Assembly: GCF_026230105.1 (NCBI RefSeq)
Contig: NC_079486.1
Location: forward strand, 7,254,001 to 7,318,000
Source of the DNA: Diorhabda sublineata
Lineage: Eukaryota > Arthropoda > Insecta > Coleoptera > Chrysomelidae
Length of the DNA: 64,000 nucleotides
Reading direction: 5' to 3'
Part shown: positions 10,681 to 21,749 of the stretch, piece by piece
How positions within the stretch are numbered: position 1 is the first letter of the stretch
Layout of the letters: each line of letters begins with the position of its first letter
The notes under the pieces: model-generated
What the model saw: only the letters and a program-made list of their open reading frames with translations
Told to the model about the DNA's origin: nothing
The model's database searches: none
Program-made: the position numbers and the translations under genes

Positions 10681-11640
10681 TCATTTATCATAAAAAAATG
10701 TTGGTGGATTGCTAGGAACCAGAAATAAGTGGACTTAGGGAGAGATACATTACCTATAAGGAAAATAAGATCCGAGATTATTTTATATATCATACAATAC
10801 ATGTGAACGTCCATTTTCAAACTGAAATAATTTCGACTATCAAATCAACAATAATTTTATCAACGATCTAATTTAATGAACAGTTACAACAAAATTTCTC
10901 TGTAACACAGTTTATAAAGCCGATGAGGAGGTTCACCTTTTGTTTTCCATTTCCAACTTTTTTCCCTCCACGCTTTTATTTATTTGGGAGGATGAATTAA
11001 TAAAAAAGTATACAACGTAAAGTTTTACACTCCGTTAGAACTTCATGTACGTCCTGGAAAAAAAGGGAGACATCAAATATCCCCCAAAATAAAATACGTT
11101 GCGAAAAATATTCCCAATAAAAAATTTCTCAACGAGGTCGTTTTAGAGAAATTTTCAGTGGAGTGGTTGCTCCCACAAGTACCTAGCCTGACCTAGACAT
11201 GTCTACTCCTTATATTTTAAGCCATTTTTCTGGACATTCGAATTTCATTGTGTAATGAAACGCTTTGGGATATCTTGACAATCAAAACGATTACCACTCG
11301 AATAATCGATCATAATCGATTTTTAGCCAATTACGTTTCTCAATTCGTAAAACTGAATGAATTATTATGTTTCAATATTTGTTGTATAAAATTTAATATT
11401 CAAACTTTCTATTGGATATTGTTTGTTTTATTAGGAGTTCGTGATGTTTTTTATGACTTTTTGAAATTTAAAATATCCGGTTTTGACTAGGAGACATCAC
11501 AACAATTTCGGTTTTTAATTCATTACATACTGTTTATACGAAATGTAAAAGTTTATTTTGATATACAGCGTACTGCAAGGGATTTATTTATAAAAAGCAG
11601 TGGCTATATAACCAAACAGACTGATTACAATGTTCACTCC
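10681..11640. other. no recognisable gene
   Basis: AT-rich, with short frames only (for example 11248-11490) that show no motif. Confidence 0.6.
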
Positions 11641-11698
11641 GATATAGATTGACGCGCGTTTCGATAACCGTTATATTATCTTCAGAAACTGAAGATAA
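11641..11698 (-). repeat. hammerhead-like / retroelement end motif (CTGAAGA-stem-GAAAC)
   Basis: On the minus strand CTGAAGATAA is followed by an 8-nt loop and TTATCGAAACGCG, so GATAA pairs with TTATC just before GAAAC. On the plus side a second CTGAAGATAA faces it across AAA: the arms 11676-11685 and 11689-11698 are perfect inverted copies. The reading through this motif (SEDNITVIETRV) is a phrase I associate with Penelope-like or similar insect repeats. That link is from memory and uncertain. Confidence 0.45.
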
Positions 11699-12576
11699 AC
11701 TGTTTATTCTAAGAGCATTTACTCCCTCGAAACCTCCCGCATAGATATCTGATTTTTCGAAAGCTTTGCCTGACTTTTGTATAAGTTTATTTAATTTCTT
11801 ATTTTTTAGACCTTTTAATATGTTCATACTTCTAAGTTTTCTTGATTTTTGGAGTCTTTTATTTTAAAAAACGTCAAATTTTTATTAGTATTTCAAAATT
11901 AAATTGAAATAATGTCGAAAAATAAACAAAAATCATACTATAAATGTAGTTAGTAGTAAAATTTAAGAAAAGAACGTCCAAAAACGTACAAAAACAAAAA
12001 TAAAAGTGTAAGTCTTACGTTAAACAAAGTCAAAGAAAAATATTTAACAGTGTAAAATTTATTTTAAAAAATGATAGTTTCGTTGTTGTTGAGTTCCAAC
12101 CCAAAATTCATCACCCTCTATATGTTGAAAACGATAAAAAAATCAAAAACAATTGCTCATAATGGATAGAACAAATTTTTAGAAAAATATAGAAAACCAA
12201 ACATGTTTATCGGTTAAATAATCACTCCCCAATTCACATCAATTTCCTTTTTTAATGGTGCACGCGCCCTTTTTGCATTTATTTTTTACGATACTTTTTC
12301 ATTTAGAGTTGATTGGTTCGTGTTTATTTATCCATCTTTTCATAGCGAGAGGAATAAATATGCATTTTGAATAATTAAAAATGTAATAACAAAACTGGTA
12401 TACATTTTATCACAAAAAAACATCCAAAAACAATAATGTATGTAATATATAAAACATGGAAATTCGTAATAAAAGTTGCAGACGGTGGAAGAATGAAGCT
12501 GTTAAAGTAACGGCGATGTTCCGAAACTATAATTTTGTATAATGTTCAAAAAAAAAACAACAACTTATATATATAG
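11699..12576. other. no recognisable gene
   Basis: AT-rich stretch before the LTR element, with no ORF of note beyond the frame that runs through the preceding motif (11588-11827, minus). Confidence 0.55.
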
Positions 12577-12842
12577 AAATGTAAAAGGTCCCCGACACTG
12601 CCACACGACCAGCGGATTCCAAAGTGCAATAAACAATATTCACATAGTCAGCGGATTCCAAAATACGTATCAAATAAATATAAGTTCATTGCATTAAATT
12701 AGAGTTCATTCATTGTTTTGTTACTGTTCATTGTTAAAATATTGATTTGTCTGTAAAGTTATTTTCTGTGCAAATTATAAGTCGTTTATTGTAAATAAAA
12801 ATACTTTTTAAAAAAGTTAAAAGTGTCTTAAAGAACATTTCT
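12577..12842 (+). repeat. 5' LTR of errantivirus-like element
   Basis: Matches 14791-15056 at a constant offset of 2214 bases. It starts AAATGTAAAAGGTCCCC and ends GAACATTTCT. Exact ends are uncertain by 2-3 bases at each side because short identical bases flank both copies. Confidence 0.88.
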
Positions 12843-12859
12843 GGCGCTGCGAACAGGAT
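12842..12859 (+). promoter_or_regulatory. primer binding site
   Basis: TGGCGCTGCGAACAGGAT directly follows the 5' LTR. TGGCGC at this place is typical of gypsy/errantivirus tRNA-primed minus-strand start sites. The tRNA was not identified. Confidence 0.7.
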
Positions 12860-13008
12860 CAAATTCGTACAGAAACACAAGTTTTCCTGGTCAACTTTAG
12901 TTGTTAAACGAGACGATCCATCGAACCAAGGCGAGAAAAACGTAGTATGCAGAAGACATCACCAGTGATCATCTTCTTGTAAGTACAACATTCCTTTTCA
13001 CCTTATTT

Positions 13009-14393
13009 ATGAGCAATTTTAGCGATATTTCTGAAAGTAACTTACATTTATTATTGTCAAATCACTCTATAAACCCTTTGGACAGTTCTACTTCAGCTAA
13101 TATTTCTCGATTTTTTAAAAATCAAATTTTAAAAGTTCGAAATACTGCTAGCTTGAATATGTCTCTTCAAAACAATGTTATCTCCAGCCTCTGTGCCCCT
13201 CTACCTGAATTTAGTTCGAAAGATAATCTTTCAACATTTATAAAATCGGTAGATAACTTAATTACGTTCCTTCGGTCACAGAATCTCACTCAATCTCAAG
13301 AATTCATATGAAATGCCAATATTATTTCTCGTATAAAAGGTGAACCTAGAGATTTTTTAAACTACTCAAATTTAACACTTTGGACTGATGCACGTCCAGC
13401 ATTACTATCTAAATACGGAGATCGACGCCCCGAAGATATTTTACTAACTCAATTATCTACAACAGTTCAGTACGATAATGAGACGTATGACCAATATCAC
13501 CAAAGAATCTCTAATAATTTAAATGATTTGCTTCAACACATAGCTATAATGATAATATAGAAACTGTAAATTTCAAAACCCCATACTTTAAAAATATTTC
13601 TCTCAAAACGTTTTACACTAGCATTAACGAGCCATATTGTGAATATTTATCACATTTTCAAATAAATTCTCTCGATGAAGCCCTGCACAAATGTATCTCC
13701 TACGATAATCATAAAAATCAACAATTATATATGAACTTTTTGAGGAGTCAACAAAATAGAAGACTACCCTCTATCCAAAAATCAAAACAAAATTCTATTC
13801 CTTCAAACCACAATAGATTTAATCAAACTTTCACGCGAAACCCTATTATTAACCCAAGTCCCCCACGAAATAACTCTTTTTCAAATATCCTTATTTCTCC
13901 CATAAATAGAATCCAAAATAACCACCCCTTTAGAAAAAACCAAAGTTTCACTAGATCTCAGCCTAATAATACTTTTGGTAATAACCATACATTTAATAAT
14001 CCATCTACCAACAATTCTTTTGGAAATAATCCAAACCCCCTTGCTCCACAACACCAAAGAAATTCTCTAACTACTCGAAATGTCCCACAACCAATGAGTG
14101 GTGTACAAAGTATTTCTAGTAGAAATCAACCAATGAGTACTTCCACGAGAAAAACTTTTAATTTTAATGTTGATTCCCATCAAAATGAATACTTCAACCC
14201 TAACGATACTTTAGACTTTGACGATACAAATGACAATTTTGAAAACGAAAATTCTCATCCAGACGTCCAGGTCGAAAATTTTTACGAAGCCACTCACGAA
14301 GCACCAAGTCAATCACAACTTTTCACAAGAAATCAGCAAAGTAATTCTATTAGGAATAGTTCATCCAACCATAATTCAAAACCAAGAAATTAG
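13009..14393 (+). pseudogene. errantivirus-like gag, broken by a stop and a frameshift
   Basis: The frame opens at ATG 13009 (MSNFSDISESNLHLLLSNHS) and stops at a TGA at 13309-13311. It continues in the same frame with ISRIKGEPRDF and SKYGDRRPEDI to about 13550, where a frameshift leads into the 13731-14393 frame. The last 220 residues are Asn/Gln/Ser-rich with many NN and FG pairs and no zinc knuckle, as is common in insect errantivirus Gag. Total length would be about 460 residues. Gag normally builds the particle; this copy is inactive. Confidence 0.75.
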
Positions 14394-14409
14394 GAGAAGT
14401 AGCATCTTA

Positions 14410-14790
14410 ATGACAAACGAGCCAATTACTATAGAAGGAATACGATACAATAAGAAAATTGTGCAAGAAATTACAGTGCCGCAAGTAGTCCCAATCAAGA
14501 TGCATCCGAAACACGAAATTATGCTAGAAAAACTCCAAATTCCAGAGACGCACGGACAAGTTCAACCCATTGAACCAATCCCACTCCTGCCGCAATTTTC
14601 CGGACTCAGTATTGTTTCTTTAATTACAATTTTGATTATTTTAGCCATTTTAATAACAGTCTCTGTAAAGAAACGAAAAAGAATTTCCAGATTCTTATAT
14701 GGTCCCAAACTACAACCCACTCAAATCCAGATTCTCAAGATTTGTTCTCAGAGACTTCGAGGACGAAGTCAACACCAAAGGAGGGAGGAG
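14410..14790 (+). pseudogene. env C-terminal remnant with transmembrane segment
   Basis: The frame from ATG 14410 reads as a short ectodomain end, then a hydrophobic run of about 22 residues (around 14607-14670), then the basic stop-transfer KKRKRISRF. This is the usual end of an insect errantivirus envelope protein: membrane anchor and short cytoplasmic tail. A frameshift near 14700 moves the tail into another frame. Everything upstream (signal peptide, fusion region) is missing, so this is only a relic. Confidence 0.65.
14777..14790 (+). promoter_or_regulatory. polypurine tract
   Basis: AAAGGAGGGAGGAG lies directly before the 3' LTR and would prime plus-strand synthesis. Confidence 0.75.
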
Positions 14791-15056
14791 AAATGTGAAA
14801 GGTCCCCGACACTGCCACACAACCAGCGGATTCCAAAGTGCAATAAACAATATTCACATAGTCAGCGGATTCCAAAATACGTATCAAATAAATATAAGTT
14901 CATTGCATTAAATTAGAGTTCATTCATTGTTTTGTTACTGTTCATTGTTAAAATATTGATTTGTCTGTAAATTTATCTTCTGTAGAAATTATAAGTCATT
15001 TATTGTAAATAAAAGTACTTTTTAAAAAAGTTAAAAGTGTCTTAAAGAACATTTCT
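14791..15056 (+). repeat. 3' LTR of errantivirus-like element
   Basis: Second copy of the 266-bp LTR. It starts AAATGTGAAAGGTCCCC and ends GAACATTTCT. It contains TATCAAATAAATATAAG and a second AATAAA-like signal near its end. Confidence 0.88.
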
Positions 15057-15102
15057 AATATTTAAATAAATTTATTCATATTATTTAACAAATTAAAGTT
15101 AT

Positions 15103-15612
15103 TTATTTGAAAAAATGATTATTAATAATAACAGTATGAGCTCTAATAGTAACTATTCCAACATCATCTACATTTTCGGAATCATTATCTGGTTTTTCTT
15201 CACGATTAGAAGTATCGAAAGCTAATGCTAGTTGAGGTATTGTCGTATCTTCGTTATCATTTTCAATAATAGTACCCAGTTTGAGGTCTTCTTGTTTATA
15301 ACTAGAAGGTTCGCTTAACATTATAGGTACATTCAAATCTCCAACGCTTCTTTCAACTGGACTCACGAATCTAACGGTTTTCTTCGATTTAGCTATTATC
15401 GGTTTATCGATGTCGGTCAACGTGGAATTCACCGATTGATTCTTGTTTATGGATTTAGCGAAATTACTATAATGAGAAGGTAATTTACGGATTACGCACG
15501 ATTTACTTTTAGTTATAACGATCAAATCGTTGGTATTAAGACTTTTTATACGTAAATAATGTATTGGTGGTACTCGAGGTAATTTCTCAAAAGTACTATG
15601 GGGAATGTACAT
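15103..15612 (-). CDS. unidentified 169-residue ORF, possible host exon
   Basis: I do not recognise this protein. It is hydrophilic, with a basic middle (KKTVRFVSPVERSVG) and an acidic C-terminal half (ENDNEDTT, DNDSENVDDVG); codon use looks more like a gene than the flanks. Just upstream on the same strand another frame (15785-15546) reads KRRTSDTSTQTE, and the two would join if one base were changed near 15600. The gene may therefore start further up and be frameshifted, or have an intron. No domain, signal peptide or membrane segment is visible. It starts 47 bp beyond the errantivirus LTR, so the element may have landed in its 3' end. Confidence 0.4.
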   Translation of the reverse strand: MYIPHSTFEKLPRVPPIHYLRIKSLNTNDLIVITKSKSCVIRKLPSHYSNFAKSINKNQSVNSTLTDIDKPIIAKSKKTVRFVSPVERSVGDLNVPIMLSEPSSYKQEDLKLGTIIENDNEDTTIPQLALAFDTSNREEKPDNDSENVDDVGIVTIRAHTVIINNHFFK

Positions 15613-15994
15613 TCCGTTTGCGTGGAAGTATCGCTGGTCCTTCTTTTCAATATATTCATGTTCATTATTATAATAAATGAATCAGAAATTATGACAGGTG
15701 TCAAAACAGATCTGTCAATTCTGATATATAAACTGTCAATTATTGTTCTAGAATTAGATATTAGAATGTGGTTTTTTTTACGCATAAAGCAAACACAAAT
15801 TTTTGTGAATTTTTGTGAAAAAAATTTTGAAATAAAAGTTATAGATCTTTTAATTTTTTACAACTTTGTCATTTAACTTTTTTTTTATAAGACTGCCAAT
15901 AATTGTAATAAACCGTTTTTCATCGAACTATTATTTTTTTTGTTTCAAAAATTATCAACCAAGATTTATGAGCTGATGAATTGTAAACTTTTAA
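15613..15994. other. no recognisable gene
   Basis: AT-rich. Its only feature is the possible upstream part of the neighbouring minus-strand ORF (15546-15785). Confidence 0.5.
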
Positions 15995-16033
15995 TACGAG
16001 GGCGGTTCGAATATAAGGTAATAACCTTCACTA
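15995..16033 (+). repeat. mariner-type terminal repeat relic
   Basis: TACGAGGGCGGTTCGAATAT followed by AAGGTAATAACC matches the general form of irritans-group mariner ends (TACGAGGGTG...) and resembles the end seen at 41691-41721. No transposase follows. Confidence 0.45.
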
Positions 16034-16139
16034 GTTACATATTTTTGGGATTTCTTCAGAAGGTTTTTGATCCTTGGACATCTCGGACAAACTCCTCCAT
16101 CAAGTTTCAACTTCTTCGCGAGCTCTTAAGACTTGATTC

Positions 16140-18590
16140 GGAGAGATGTTAGTGATTCTAGAACTACTGAGAATATCGACAATACTCCATCTATTAGTAT
16201 AACAACCAATAATATGAGTAGTTCAATTGATTGTTCGCCAAATTGGACATTGATCGCTGATTCTTCACAATTGCAACCAGATTTTGTGAAATTAGGATAA
16301 AACAATTGAATTATCTATGGAAACTCTAGTTAGAAATACACTTTGATTAGATAAAGTTCGCCAAAAGCTCCGGGATTAGAATGTTCTATGACTTGTTCAA
16401 TAACCGTCGATCAGATCCAGGTATTTAAATTTCTATAGATAGTGAATATTCATATCATTATATTTTTAATTTGGATTGTAAATAAAGTGAATTTGACTCA
16501 TATTTTGGATTGATTGATGTCTTATACCATGTTATTTTCAAACTAAAACTATTTAGATGATGTTTCTGTTTGCCATTGAATAGGAGAATTTTTCAGAAAA
16601 TCGGAAAGTTTTGGAATTAAGAAAAGTTACTTCACACACTGACACTAAATATCCATAGGCTTCTACAATATTTTTGCCAACGAAAACGAATCGAAAAGAG
16701 TCTAGATTTTTTCACAATAATGGCAGATGAAAATGAGTGGAATAATTAAGAAAGTCCAAACCAGAATTTCCAAGATTTAACCTCTTGCAGTATACAGCAA
16801 CTGTCCATATTTCCGATTGAATTGAGCCAGGTAAATATAGTTCAAAGACACTGTGTAAAACAAGGTGTATAGAAATGCTCGAAGCAGTGTTGACCTTAAT
16901 GAAACAACTTCCTGCACTCCCCGCTCTTCTAGAAGCTCTTGATAGTTTAACGGAAGGTAGAGGAAGTAATGAATGTGCTTTCCTGCACTCTATTCTGTCG
17001 TAAGAGTTTTCATTCAGTGTCATAGTTCTGTCTGAGAAACTTGGAATAACTTTACCTTCAACTCCTACTAGAGTACATGGATGTGCACATAGCTTCTCAA
17101 CTCAGATACAGCAAATTCGGGAAAAATGAGTCAATATTTGTCCATACTTTTATCCGTTACATCTACAATTTTTCTTGAAATAGGGTGTCTAGTAAAAATT
17201 GAAAGTCAAGTACTAGTCTCCCGATTTTTCCAGGTTGGTTATCACATTTTCACAGTCGAAATTTCATCAATGTACTATCACCCTTCTATTATGATGATTA
17301 TTAATTTTAGAAAATACAAGTATAATACAACAACCAAATTTTTTTAGTTTAAGTAATTCTTCACTAACTCCTGTTTTTGAGAGTCTCCAAAAATTTTTAA
17401 TCTATTCTTTTTAAGATTCGCAACAATATTGTACCTTAATTGTGGCGGAAAAAAATGTTGAGAATCTTCGATTTGTGCATCGAAATTATGCGAAAAAAAT
17501 TGCTATTGAAAAATAAATAAAATTGATTGGCTTGGACAAAAAAAAATTATCGGCTTGACAGTTGAATAATGATTTAATCATATTTATGAAATTTTTGTGA
17601 CAAATGAAATTGGGCATCAAATTGACGGAAAGGGGCATAAACATTTATGACGCTTTAAGACAATATAATTGAATTTTTTTTTTGAAATTTAAGGAAAAGG
17701 CATGAAAATGATAAAATTTGGCATAAATAATGATTTGCATAAAACTAATGAAAAAATAGGATTTTTCAACAAACTTTATTGAGAAAATTAAGAAATTGTA
17801 TCAAAAATTAGAACGGAAATTTGCATTCCGACAGAAAATTCCTTTAAAAATCACGACATCGCCATTAAAAAGTATCTTTCTGCTATTCTCCTTATACTTC
17901 GTCCACGTTCTATTCTTTATCCTCCTCTACTTCTTACTTCTCCTCTTCTTCTTGTTCTTCGTAGTCTTTGTTTGATTGTAACAGTGACAAATTGACAAGT
18001 ATAAAAGAAACATTAAGAAAACGAATGGCAATACCAATACTGACAACTCCACATCAGATAATACTTCGAATGGCTAATGAAAATGCTTATAGAAAACAAA
18101 ATTGTTAAAGTGAATCGAATAATAGAGGTAAATATTTAAATACAATAAATATATGTAAAAACTTATGGTATACATGTTGATTGGTTGATTGTACAAAGAA
18201 TCGACACTGAGGACATACACACAGCTGCCCAAAATTTGTTAAATGAACATATCACGAAAGTAAAAGAAGATAAGAGAATACTTACATTGAGAAATCCAAG
18301 ACATGTACTACTACTTTTACCACACTTACTATAACACTGTCTGACGCCTGTTTCGATGTTCTCCGTTAGTCTCTATTGTTTTGTACAAAACAAAAAAAAT
18401 ATTACCGAGTATAATTTCATTTAAGATAGTCAGTTGATTGAATTAGTAAACTCACTCTGGCATTGAACAAAATATGTACTTTGATCCATTTGGACTATTT
18501 CTTGAAAGAAAGACTACTATTACTCAGATTGAATTAGAACAACTTCCAAATTCAGTGGTAAGTTCAATAATTACTCATCTTTTACTGGAT
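16140..18590 (+). mobile_element. composite repeat R1, copy A
   Basis: About 2.4 kb that matches 54340-56520 in inverse orientation over almost its whole length, with scattered substitutions and indels. In order it holds a Ser/Thr-rich coding remnant (16148-16300, VSDSRTTENIDNTPSISITT), non-coding sequence, a segment shared with the 3' end of the ZCWPW-like gene (about 17690-17990, antisense here), and a terminal block ('S1', 18000-18590). S1 recurs at 22790-23290, 28400-28790 and 54340-54900. No terminal inverted repeat was pinned down. It is a multi-copy transposon of uncertain class. Confidence 0.7.
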
Positions 18591-19179
18591 ACTGTGGACA
18601 ATTTGAATCTTGGTATCTCTTAAATAAATCCCAACAAATCATATGATTTTATATAAAACCCCGTAGTTATGAAAAAACTACTTTCGAGTAGATAAACTCA
18701 AATATTTGAGATCACTAAAATCCTTTTCGTAGAAAATATGCATTGTTTTAATTTTTGTTTCCGCTCTAACTCCTTCATCATTTCCAAGTCGAAAACATTA
18801 CTAACTAATTAAACAATACGATAGGATCGGGAAATATAAAAAGCTTTTCTGAGGTGATGAGATGTTTAAAAAATGTTTTTAAAGAATTTGAATTTTAAAA
18901 ATCTGTCCCCACTTTCATGAATAAATTCAAGGTATTTTTTTTTGTAAATTAGTTTTTCCTTGTCCTTGCAAAATGAAGTACCCAATAGGTCCATGTATTC
19001 ATGTTTGTTTCCTGTTGGAAATTTTTTATTGGAACCTCAATATCAGTGACATCATTAGAACATTTTTCTTATTGGTTATAAGAGAGTCTCACTCTTGGAA
19101 GCACTTAAAATTTCAGATGAATGTAATAATTCAATTTAGGAAAATTTAGATGAAGCGTCTCTTTCATGCATTGTTGTAA
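18591..19179. other. no recognisable gene
   Basis: Lies between repeat blocks S1 and R2 of copy A. In the copy at 22.7 kb the same two blocks are only about 80 bp apart, so this stretch is probably an insertion or a lost part of the repeat. Confidence 0.4.
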
Positions 19180-21480
19180 AATACAGAATATTCAATAAAT
19201 ATGCATGAATATGATTTACACAAGCTAAATGCTTTTAAGACGTTGGCAATATCTAATACTAATGAATGAATCACCTCTTTCCAAATAGTAATTACAAAGC
19301 CAGATCGATGAGTCCATCACTTTTTGATTTTCCCACCTGCCAACTGAAACGGCCAAAAAATTGCTAACAATAATTTATTGAAACTGCTTAAGTTATTTAA
19401 ACAACTTTTTTTATAAACATTAAATATATTGATTAAATCTGAATTAACTAACTGTCAAAAAAGAACTCGCGTGAAGAACAGCAAGGGCACGGAGGTAAAC
19501 GTATCAATAGTTCATGTATATCTTATATGAATGAATAATCTACATACCTTCAATTTCAAACACATATATAAACATTTTTCTTCAAAACAATTAGAAAACA
19601 CAATTCAGATTTTTACTTCAACAAACGATTTGTGATAACCTTTTCAGAATGTAAATAAATGATTCTGTTAATTTAAAACGGTCGGTTAAACTTACATTCT
19701 GGTCCACATTTCTTAGAAGCACATTTTAAGCATTCTCCAAAGCAACCATGACATCTTAAATTCAAGCAGTTACAAAGATCCATTTCTGATTTATTTTCAT
19801 AAGATGTTGCCGGCATTGCTGCATCAAACGGGATCGATGTTCTTCGTGGAAGAATATCGTTATTTTTCTTCAATTTGTACACTACTGTCTCTGAATGTTA
19901 AAAGACTTGCAGAACCATATCGAAATGGTTTTTTTCATTTATTTCAATCTGTGTCTTATACTGATTCGATGTCGGTAGTCTTGCGGAATCAAGTCGCCAT
20001 GATCTTTCTCTATTTATATCAGTTTGTGGATAATTTTGACTGGATGCTGTAGATCTAACGGATTTAAATCGGATTAATCTTTTTCTTGAAAGCATCTTGT
20101 GAGATTTTCAGTTTGTGGTTTTGTTGTAAGTGGGTATAGATATGGAGGGCTAACGTTTTAATGCAGTTCTCTGACTCCTCTGGATAATAGCGGGATTGCG
20201 GAATTATACCGAGGCATCTTAACTAGACATAATTTTTTCCTTGGAGGTTTATCGTTATTTTCCTCTTGCGGTATTAAATTGGATTGATGTTCCTAGTTGA
20301 AGGTTATCGTTGTATTTCCCAATCTGCACAATAGTCTTTTCTCTATGAATGTTGTTAGACTCGTAGCTCGAATCGAAATGGTTTTTCTTCATTTATTTCA
20401 GTTGCTGTCTCATTTTTACACGTTTTTTGTAAACTTGTGGTTTGACAGTAAACCTCAATGTTGTCAAATATTTATTTATAAATCGTAATATAATTAAAAT
20501 CATTATGATCTGGCTTCAGTTCTCACTAAATTTGGTTAATGGGCAATATTTTCCACAAGTAATCTAAACAAAAATAATTTCAAGACCAAGAAAATAATTT
20601 TGTTTTTGGGCAAAAAGTTATGTTAAATTTGGGGGTAATAAACCGGGTACTTCTTGGCAGTGTTTAGGTTCAACATCTGAAAGGTATTTATTGTCTGTTG
20701 GAAAAATGTTGTTAATGCATACTTATTGCAGATTTTGTAGTTTACATCAGTCTGAAAGATTCGCTTCATCCAAATTTTTAAAAATTTAATTATTTCACTC
20801 ATCTGAAACTTCTTCTTCTGCTTCTGAAAGTATGAACAACTCTTGTAACCAACAAGAAAAATGTTCTTATAATGTCATTGGTATTAAGGTATTTTGTTGA
20901 TATTATATAAGCTGGCCAAAAAAATAATGTTTTCAAATTTTATTGCATTGCATTTTTACTCATGAATCACTTCTTCACAACGATTGTGATGTAGGAATAC
21001 GATAAAAATACCTATTTTTCCCTAAAAACTGAAAAATAACAAAACTGCAGCATAACAATAAATTTAAAGGCATTTGACATTGAACAGAAAAAGAATTTAG
21101 CCAACGGCGATTGATAATACAGTGAAGATTGTAAATTTCATTAAGTCGCAGCCTAAGCAATCCCGACTTTTTGCCATTCTGTGCGATGAAATGAGTGAAA
21201 GTGCTGTCAAGATTGTTTGGGCTTGTTAATGAATTATGATTGTTTTTGTTGTAAAATTACGCGATGAGGCATAATTTTATCTTCTTTATTTCCTTATTTC
21301 TTGTTCTTTCTTTCTTCATTTTACACTTTTGACTTTTCTGTTTCTTGTTTTTTGTTTTCAGCATCATTTTCCTAATCATGGCTCTTCTTCACATTACTTT
21401 CATCTTGTTTTTGACTACTGCTTTTCTCATAATAATATTAGAAGTCAAAATATACATTATTCGAGTATCCTATTATGTAG
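19180..21480 (-). mobile_element. composite repeat R2, copy 1
   Basis: Contains the ARL14EP-like ORF (minus), then a second diverged copy of the same ORF region (about 20280-20430), then sequence that recurs at 35915-36500 and, inverted, at 29900-30115. It ends with a short hAT-transposase-like piece (21155-21260) and a copia-like piece (21290-21440). The order parallels 21750-24190. Confidence 0.6.
19673..20095 (-). pseudogene. ARL14EP-like Cys-rich protein, copy 1 (one stop)
   Basis: The reading frame is continuous with the intact copy at 21935-22417, except for a single TAA at codons near 19897 where the other copy has a Tyr. The C-terminal Cys cluster reads CNCLNLRCHGCFGECLKC and KKCGPECKFNR. 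This is the cysteine spacing of the ARL14 effector protein (ARF7EP_C) domain. The function of that domain in a repeat is unknown. The reading ends 6 residues earlier than in copy 2. Confidence 0.6.
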
Positions 21481-21749
21481 AGTTTTGTAAGTAACTAATT
21501 TAACCATATGACTGGAATGGGGAAATATGAAATGCTTTACTAAAAATTGAAACTAAGACTAATATATCACTTGAACAATATCTAAACACTCAAAAATATT
21601 TCACTCCAACAAATCTATTCAAAATGCTTTTTTAGTATTTAGTAAACAAAGGCAGCCATTTTATCGCAAACGAATACAGATACATAACGATTTTGGTTAG
21701 CTTATTTATTTTCATAAACTTTTTCATCAAAATTAGTTTCTTGGTCTTG

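Larger units (their letters stand above)
12577..15056 (+). mobile_element. errantivirus-like LTR retrotransposon with pol deleted
   Basis: Two direct repeats of about 266 bp (12577-12842 and 14791-15056) bracket a gag remnant and an env C-terminal remnant. A primer binding site starts TGGCGC right after the left LTR. A polypurine tract precedes the right LTR. The whole pol region is missing, because gag runs directly into the env tail at about 14400. The LTRs differ at about 8 positions (~3%) with no indel, so the insertion is moderately old. The copy could have moved only with proteins supplied by a relative. Confidence 0.85.
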
